DNA of 64,000 bases from Rhinopomastus cyanomelas. Taxonomy: Eukaryota; Chordata; Aves; Bucerotiformes; Rhinopomastidae. A program made the position numbers and the translations under genes. The stretch is taken from contig VXBP01003652.1 of assembly GCA_013400115.1 (NCBI GenBank), positions 691,303-755,302 of the forward strand. The letters are read 5' to 3'. Positions within the stretch are counted from its first letter, which is position 1. The number at the start of each line of letters is the position of its first letter. The notes under the pieces were generated by a model that did not search any database, had not been told where the DNA came from, and worked only from the letters and a program-made list of their open reading frames with translations. Positions 57,731 to 64,000 of this stretch are shown in pieces.

Positions 57731-60700
57731 TTTAGAATAATTTGCCTCTTTCATAATGAAAATCCCCAAGCCTAGGAAGCAATTAGATGCTGTTTATAAA
57801 ACAAAATGCTGAAAAAAAAAACCCCCTTTCCTCCAAAAATTCTTGGCAAAGAGCTCATCAGGACTTTTCTTAATGTAAAAATGATAAATTACACAAGTTG
57901 CAAATAATTTATTCTGGCACATCTGATGACTGGGTGTGTGGTTTATATACGTGCACATACCTTTCAGTTAGCTGTTAAAAATAACAACCTTTTTTTGGCA
58001 TACTACATCACTGACTATTTTAAATGAATTCCTTCCTTAAGACTCAACTTCTGCATCCTGAAGACAGCTCCTTGAACAAACACTGTAGAACTCTGCAGAA
58101 CTAGACATGTGACAGAGCTGTTCAACACAGGCCAAGGCATTAACACCATGAAAGAACAACTCTTTGACTACACTGGTATTGTGAACATACAGTTTGAGAC
58201 AGCTGTACATTGATTTTCCAAATCCAGACAAAGAGATAGCTGCTGAGCCAGGAAATCAACTTTTCAAATGAGACCGCTCACTAAAAAGCATCTTTTGCTC
58301 GTGTAGCTTGAAAGGATGGAGCAAGTATGGACTTTTGAATATATCCATCTTCTCTAGAAGCAGCAGCCTGATGGATTCAGAGGTGTACACAGTAGAACAG
58401 AGATCTCCATCTCACCCAAATCAAGTGGCAGAAACAGCCTGGTCCTCCTGAGTCTCTGCCCAGGACTAAACTCAAGCTCCAAATCCTTCTTATCTCTGAA
58501 AAGAAATATTTCCACTGCTCGTAGCAAACAAGTACAAGCTCTAAGGCTTTCACTCAGCCTATCACAGTGTTTTCACTGTCAGGTTAGGGCATACATCAGA
58601 GCACAAGAGATTTACAAGACGAGCTGAGAAGCCCTAAAACAAAAATTGGACTCGCTTTTACTCAAGCTGCTCTGTCCACTGCGCCTGAAGTTCTCAAACA
58701 AGAGCCAGACTTCCACTTGTTTATTGTTTATGGTGTGCTTATTTGCCCCAAACCCACAAATGTCAAAACAAATGACCCTAAAAGGCACAATAAAGGGCAA
58801 GAGTCTCAGTATCTTTTGCAGCGAGCAAGTTCTTGTTCTGGCAATTTCCTTCCAGACAGAGAAGACAGATGATTAATCTGGGAGCACTGAGGACGTTTCA
58901 TGCCACAGAGCTATCCAAGTCACAAGGTTTTCAGTTGAGACCCCTAAAATTTGCCATTAAAACTGACTTGTCTGTGCCAATGAACACAACTGCAAGTAAA
59001 AAAATACATAGATATTCCGTGCTTCCTCTGTTCTTTCTTCCTCCTCATCTCAAAGTGACTCACTGCTGTCACATTCCAGCTTGACAGTGACATACCAGAG
59101 TCTGGGGGCTCTCAGCAGGGTGGGTCCACTGGCAGGAACCACCTCCACAGACTCACTGCCACTCCAGACTCGTTCAGGGCCCAGTGTTCTGTCCCCATGG
59201 GGTCAGAGAGACAACTTCATAATGAGGAACTGGCAGATGTGGTGCCAAGCAAATGAGTAAGATTCATTAACTGCATCAATCATGACATTTCAAGAGAAAA
59301 GAAAAAAACCTAAAGAGCCATCATTTCATACATGTCTACTTATTTATTTCAGATGAGAAGCAGCTACCCTGGTTTTCAGGGGGGTTGCATGGATGTGTTT
59401 TCCTAGTCATTGGAAAGGAGCTGACAGCTTTCAGCACTTCAGCAAACACTGCTTTGAGATTCTTTAACAGAAGGAAGGAACCAACAGCCAGATGAGAAGC
59501 ATGTGAGGGAACGCATCTATTAGCAAGTACAGGGAGATGTCTTGTTAATAGAAGACAGAAGGAGGGACAAAGCAGGGAGAGAAGGAAGCCAGCAGTTAGT
59601 CATTTTCTCATAAGGACACATTTGGCTAGAAACGAGGTGCCTGTCAATCTCGTATTTCTTCCTGCACTTTCAGAGCCAGTAAATACCAATCCTGAAAAGC
59701 AAAGCTGAACACCAAAAGGTCTTCTTCAAAACTGTTCAGCATCCTTAGAAGCCCTCAGATAATGAAAACAGTGAGAAAACTCAAGTTTTCCTGGCTATGG
59801 CTGCATAGGACAGAGACCTTCCACTTGTAAAACCACCTTTTTGAGTCAGAATTGCTGCTGCTGTTTCAGATATCTACCAGAACTTCTCACTGCCAAACAG
59901 GAGCACATCGAAAAACAGCCTAAGGCTGGCAAGGGCCAAACAACCAGGCCCACCAAGAGCCAGCTCTGCCACTAGTGAAACCCTTTCTCTGGCTCCTTCC
60001 ACAAGCATAAAGTAGGAAGAGATGGCTGAGCCTCCAAGACAGACCAAGAAGGTTTTTATTTCATTTGCTTGTTTTTTACAAATCCATTCTGGAGAAGAGG
60101 GAAAAAAAAGCAGAGTGGGGAGAGACACTAAGGCTCAAGTGAGCGATGACTCAACACAGCACAAGAATCAAGCTTTGTATAACCACCCTGATGGCCACAT
60201 TCAGTCTGTGGAGTAAAGCTCGACTCTCACCACAGCTGCAACACAGATCAAAAGCTATGGATCAGCGAGGTAATTGCTCGGCTTGCTTCACGGCCATTAG
60301 GAAAGTAATGTGCAATCGCAAAAGTTACCCATGCAGCTTCTTCGAGGAACAGGAGCATAAATAAATAAATAGATCAGTAGCATGCTCACTAATGCTACCT
60401 CTAACTCAAATTAAGACCTGGTTTATATCAAACGATCCGCGTGCAAGATCAGCATAAAAATTAAACAGTTTTTAAATGATTCTTTGTACAAATCATTGCT
60501 TATGTTGCCTCCCGAGCAGCAGTGCTTCCTGCATTCCTGTGCTGGTTGAAAAGGCTTCCTGCAGTGTTGCTTTTTGCTAAATTCTGTCTAAAATGACATT
60601 TTGGCACGGAGCTGGTTTTAATTACTTAGGTTTAGGAATGCTTTAGATAATACAGTTGCTCTGAACAACATTTAATAGACACTTGACTCACAGCACATTG

Positions 60701-61552
60701 TTACTCAGCCTGAAAACTTGTCACTGAGCTTCATTTTAATAGCAAAAATAAGAAAGAAATGGTTACCCCTTGCTTGACTAATCAATAAAGCTAAAAAGAC
60801 CCCCAAACAAACCCCTGGGAAAATCCGTATGCAGCATGCCCTTTCAAGGAGATATGTAGTTTTACACCTGGATATTCTCTTCTTTTGCATTTGAGACAGA
60901 ATAAAGAGGAGGGGGAAGAAAAAAAAAAAATCAGAGCATGATTCATCATTATTTGCATGAAGCTCCAGTAAAATCAAGATATTAAAACCCATTTGCCAAA
61001 TATATATTTTTAATACTTCTCCTAAGCCTATTTTCTTAAGTCTTTTCATAATCCACTTCTGCCCTGTGTTGGAGACAGAATATTAAGCTCAACAGGTATT
61101 TGATTTGACTTAATATAACTATTATTCTCTTCTTAAGGCACACCAAGATAGCAAATAAGGACAAATACAGAAAGGTCAGAGAGAAGCCAGAGAGGCGGAA
61201 ACCAGTGGCAGACGGAGGCCCAGCTCAGCATAACTGTATTTTCCTTGTGAATTATGCTGGAAGTGGTAATAAGATACTGAAATATAATTCAACTACTACC
61301 TAAAGTTTAGTTACTCCACTAACATTTCATTCTACCTGGAGATTCTCAGTAAAGACATCACTGACAGAAAGAGCACCTGTAGATAAAGATATCTAATACT
61401 TTTAGATATGTCTATTAGATACCTCATTCAGATTTATACAGCTGCTGCTGTCTAAGTACAACCTTCTCTACGCACAAACAGAAGCTCTTTCCTTCTCTCT
61501 CACTGTATGTACTTCTAGTAACTGACTGAACAAGACACCAATATATTTAAAG

Positions 61553-61729
61553 ATCATAGAATCACAAAACATTAGGAATTGGAAGGGACCTCAAAAGATC
61601 ATCCAGTCCAATCACCCCGCCACAGCAGGATCACCCAGATCTAGTCACACACGAACACATCCAGGTGGGTTTTAAATGTCTCCAGAGGAGACTCCACAAC
61701 TCCCATGGGCAGCCATTCCTGTGCTCTGA
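61553..61729 (-). repeat. CR1 LINE 3' fragment, 177 bp
   Basis: ATCATAGAATCACAAAACAT through CCAGTCCAATCACCCCGCCA to GCAGCCATTCCTGTGCTCT. A short deletion (GAGAAG) lies in TCTCCAGAGGAGACTCC. Confidence 0.92.
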
Positions 61730-62754
61730 ATAAAAACTGTGGCAACCAGTATTCTACCTCATAGACTTCAGAAGTCCATTGTAAGCTCCAGACAAACCTG
61801 ATTCCCTAACAAAGGCAGAAAACTAACTAGCTAGTTTGTCACAACATCCCCCTGAACTTTCACAGATACAAGAGGAACAACAACTGGTTTTCAAACTGGT
61901 AGTTAATATACATAGGAAAAGCTTTGTTGATTCTTCCTTTTTCTTGTTTCACATACATAAAAATCTCTAAATTTTGATCCCTTCACTGACTTCAGCTGTG
62001 CACTCTGATGACAACTGTGAAATTTGGTGGCACAACATTTACACATCAGTGACCCCTCTTCTGTGAAAAAAGAAGGGTTTCCAGAAGCTACAAGAATGCT
62101 CAGTTCAATGAATAATTGCTTAGCACTTCATTTTCTACATAATAATAATTTTCTTATATGTAACTAAATATTTTAAGTGGTTTATTAATTTATAAGCTCA
62201 GTTGTGGACATCTCTCTGATTCTGGCATCAGCGCACCGGCTGCCTAAAAAGTGTTGCTACTCTATGTCCTTAAACAGTTTCTGAGTGTCCTCATAACTGC
62301 TTGTCACCTGTAAAAGAGGTTCAGACCCAATGCAAAATTAGCATATGGTGAACAGATGGACTCTGAACAGACGTTTGTCAAGAAAGTACTTGCACCAAAG
62401 ACTTTTTGGCTTCAGCCTTTTAGGACCTTCAGAAAAGTCCTGCTTGAAGCTCCAAATCATACTAATCCGGGGAACGTCATTCCTCAGTGACAATCTTGTA
62501 TTGCAAAAAACTTATGACCCGCTACAAAAAGGCATCCACACAACTTCTCTGCCATCACAGCACTTCCATAAACACAGTAACAGAATATTGCTTCCAGAGG
62601 GCACCCCATCCATTCAACAACTCATCGGGCATGGAAGAAAAACACAGCACAATGCTGCTATTATAATGACTTAAGAGAAGTAATAATTAAAACTTTAAGA
62701 AGCAAGTCAATCCCCCACATCCCATACAAACCCTTCAAAACACCCGTTACTTAC

Positions 62755-62885
62755 TGAGGAGGTAGGACAAGAGTTGTTGGCTGGGCTTTTGGTCTGCGTT
62801 TTGCAGATACTCCCATCTGGTTGGCTGAACGTTTCAAAGACTGTTGATTCAAAAGGCCAGATGCTAGCCCGGCATGGTACTGCAA
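62755..62885 (-). CDS. MED27: MED27 coding exon 3
   Basis: This 131-nt exon encodes LQYHAGLASGLLNQQSLKRS and then a basic, proline-containing stretch ending in VLPP plus the first two bases (CA) of a glutamine codon. That block matches the remembered middle of vertebrate MED27, after the N-terminal helical part. The acceptor is TATCCAG in front of TTG at 62883-62885. The donor is CA followed by GTAAGT (62749-62754 on the plus strand), so the exon leaves a codon split after two bases. Exon 4 supplies the missing A, giving CAA (Gln). The SAKRRPKAQP segment is a lysine/arginine-rich linker. It follows an intron that runs beyond the window end. Confidence 0.95.
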
Positions 62886-64000
62886 CTGGATAATAAAAAA
62901 CATATATATATTAAAATACAAAGCCCTGCAGTATTTCATCTATGTCAGACCTCTGCTGTCTGTACCACCCAATTCAAATTACAGCCAGTCAGTAAGTTAA
63001 CATCTGCTATTTGCTATACATTGCTTGGATGGAAGATGATACCAACAAGAGCATATTCAAAATAACTTGCTGTAAGGAGTTAATACAAAAAAATGATGCT
63101 GTAGGGTAAGATGATAAATTTTCAAGTTACAGAATCTCAGAACATTAGGGATTGGAAGGGATCTCAAAAGATCAGCCAGTCCAATCCCCCTGCCACAGCA
63201 GGATCGCCTAGACGAAGTCACACAGGAACATGGCCAGGAAGGTTTTAAATGTCTCCAGAGAAGGAGACTCCACAACACCCCTGGGGCTGCCCCTTCCAGG
63301 GCTCTGTCAACCTCACCACGAAGAAGTTCCTTCTTATATTGATGTGGAACCTCCTCTGTTCCAGCTCACAACCATTGCCCCTTGTCCTATCACTAGATAA
63401 CATTGAGAAGAGTCTGGCTTCATCCTCCTGACAGCCACCCTTCACATACTTATAGATATTAATTAAGTCACCCCTCAGTCTCCTTTTCTCCAAGCTCAAG
63501 AGACCCAGCTCCCTCAGCCCTTCCTCATCAGGGAGGCATTCCACTCTCTTCATCATCTTGGTGCCTCTGCCCTGGACTCTCTCCAGCAGGTCTGTGTCCT
63601 TCTGGAACTGAAGGGCCCAGAACTGGACACAATATTCCAGATGTGGTCTTTCCAGGGCAGAGTAGAGGGGGAGAAGAACCTCCCTCCTGAAACTTAGACT
63701 ATTAAAATGTGAAGACTGTTTCTCATCTCAAGGGATGAAGCACTCTTAGTTTTTGGAAGGAAATAAGAGGAAGAACGATGCAATCCTTTCTCTTGATAAA
63801 CCAACTTTTTAGAAAGAACACTTACCTTTTTTCTTAAACATAAAGCCACAAAACATTTGCAAAGAAGCTTCTATCACTGTAAAGAAAAATCTAGCCTTTA
63901 AAATATTTGCCAGCACATCCCCATAGCATTGCAGAAAGATTCGCATTCTATAGGCTTCTCCTCTTCCCTTTTATTTTACTTGCCAACGAAAGACAAATTT
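62886..64000 (-). other. MED27: MED27 intron 2, partial
   Basis: This sequence lies upstream of exon 3 on the gene strand and runs to the window edge. It contains one CR1 piece (63130-63688). I looked for the remembered exon 2 peptide, which ends WSNK before the exon 3 LQYHAG, and did not find it, so exon 2 lies beyond base 64000. Confidence 0.8.
63130..63688 (-). repeat. CR1 LINE 3' fragment, 560 bp, open ORF2 C-terminus
   Basis: CAGAATCTCAGAACATTAGG at the 3' end to AGAAGAACCTCCCTCCTGA at the 5' end. In element sense it keeps about 100 open codons with EEGLRELGLLSLEKRRLRGD, up to a one-base change near the CR1 stop (CCACAACACCCCTGGGGCTG). Confidence 0.94.

Larger units (their letters stand above)
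33170..62754 (-). other. MED27: MED27 intron 3
   Basis: This is the largest intron here (29.6 kb), with about 20 CR1 pieces listed separately and an AT-rich repeat at 35837-35950. Four stretches are nearly free of CR1: 39341-43286, 43545-46838, 49338-53833 (broken only by the short piece at 51026-51122) and 57731-61552. Nothing in them reads as a coding exon, RNA gene or known repeat to me; they contain scattered runs such as poly(A) at about 41079 and poly(T) at about 52388. Confidence 0.9.
481..64000 (-). other. MED27: MED27 gene, 3' part (exons 3-8 and introns)
   Basis: This is the transcribed region of Mediator complex subunit 27, a nuclear subunit of the Mediator coactivator that links transcription factors to RNA polymerase II; MED27 sits at the head/tail side of the complex. 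Six exons on the minus strand join without a frame break into the C-terminal 195 residues or so. Every junction that can be seen has AG acceptors and GT donors. Exon order from high to low coordinate is 62755-62885, 33076-33169, 20746-20853, 14575-14616, 3453-3530, 855-989. The exon numbers 3-8 and the family length of about 311 residues come from memory of the human gene. Exons 1-2 and the promoter are outside the window. No frameshift or premature stop was seen, so the copy looks functional. Confidence 0.95.

Noticed and set aside
63689..64000. Search for MED27 exon 2
   Set aside because: No reading frame with the expected MED27 residues before LQYHAG and no matching splice pair was found.
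1..64000. tRNA, rRNA, snoRNA, CRISPR, retroviral LTR or second protein gene
   Set aside because: None was recognised on either strand by eye; an LTR or snoRNA of low similarity could be missed without a database search.

Overview
The window is vertebrate, almost certainly bird, nuclear DNA. It carries one recognisable protein-coding gene on the minus strand, MED27 (Mediator complex subunit 27). Six coding exons can be read with consensus splice sites, at 62755-62885, 33076-33169, 20746-20853, 14575-14616, 3453-3530 and 855-989. Together they encode the last 195 residues or so, ending at a TAG at 855-857. A 3' UTR follows, with a candidate poly(A) signal at 495-500. By comparison with the human gene (about 311 residues, remembered, not searched) these are exons 3-8. 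Exons 1-2 and the promoter lie beyond base 64000.

About 98% of the window is intron: intron 7 (2.5 kb), intron 6 (11.0 kb), intron 5 (6.1 kb), intron 4 (12.2 kb), intron 3 (29.6 kb) and part of intron 2. The introns are full of 5'-truncated CR1 LINE retrotransposons. I count about 39 pieces, 24 in the MED27 sense (minus) and 15 antisense (plus). At least three 3'-end types are present. The most frequent ends with the CCAATCCCTAATGTTCTGTG block followed by short TTCTGTGAT repeats. Its abundance is what points to a bird, and to a lineage with heavy CR1 activity. Woodpeckers and their relatives are a possibility, but that is a weak inference. One longer copy (8099-9365) still shows part of the reverse transcriptase with a mutated catalytic box. 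All other short open frames in the window are chance frames or CR1 ORF2 C-terminal remnants.

Other structure: an exact 298-bp duplication either side of a single N (8735-9331), which looks like an assembly artefact; a second N inside a CR1 piece (31274); a 51-bp-arm inverted repeat with a nested palindrome (7760-7992); an ancient MIR/L2-like fragment (about 11900-12058); two G-quadruplex-type tracts on the MED27 sense strand (6398-6414 and 16624-16646); several small tandem duplications; and clusters of octamer, homeodomain and C/EBP-like sites in repeat-poor intron DNA that could be enhancers.

I found no RNA gene, CRISPR array, operon or second protein-coding gene. I do not see a clear undescribed system. 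The best leads are the inverted repeat, the recurrent CR1 truncation point at a CCTGC/GCAGG stem-loop, and the POU-octamer plus CpG patch in intron 5.
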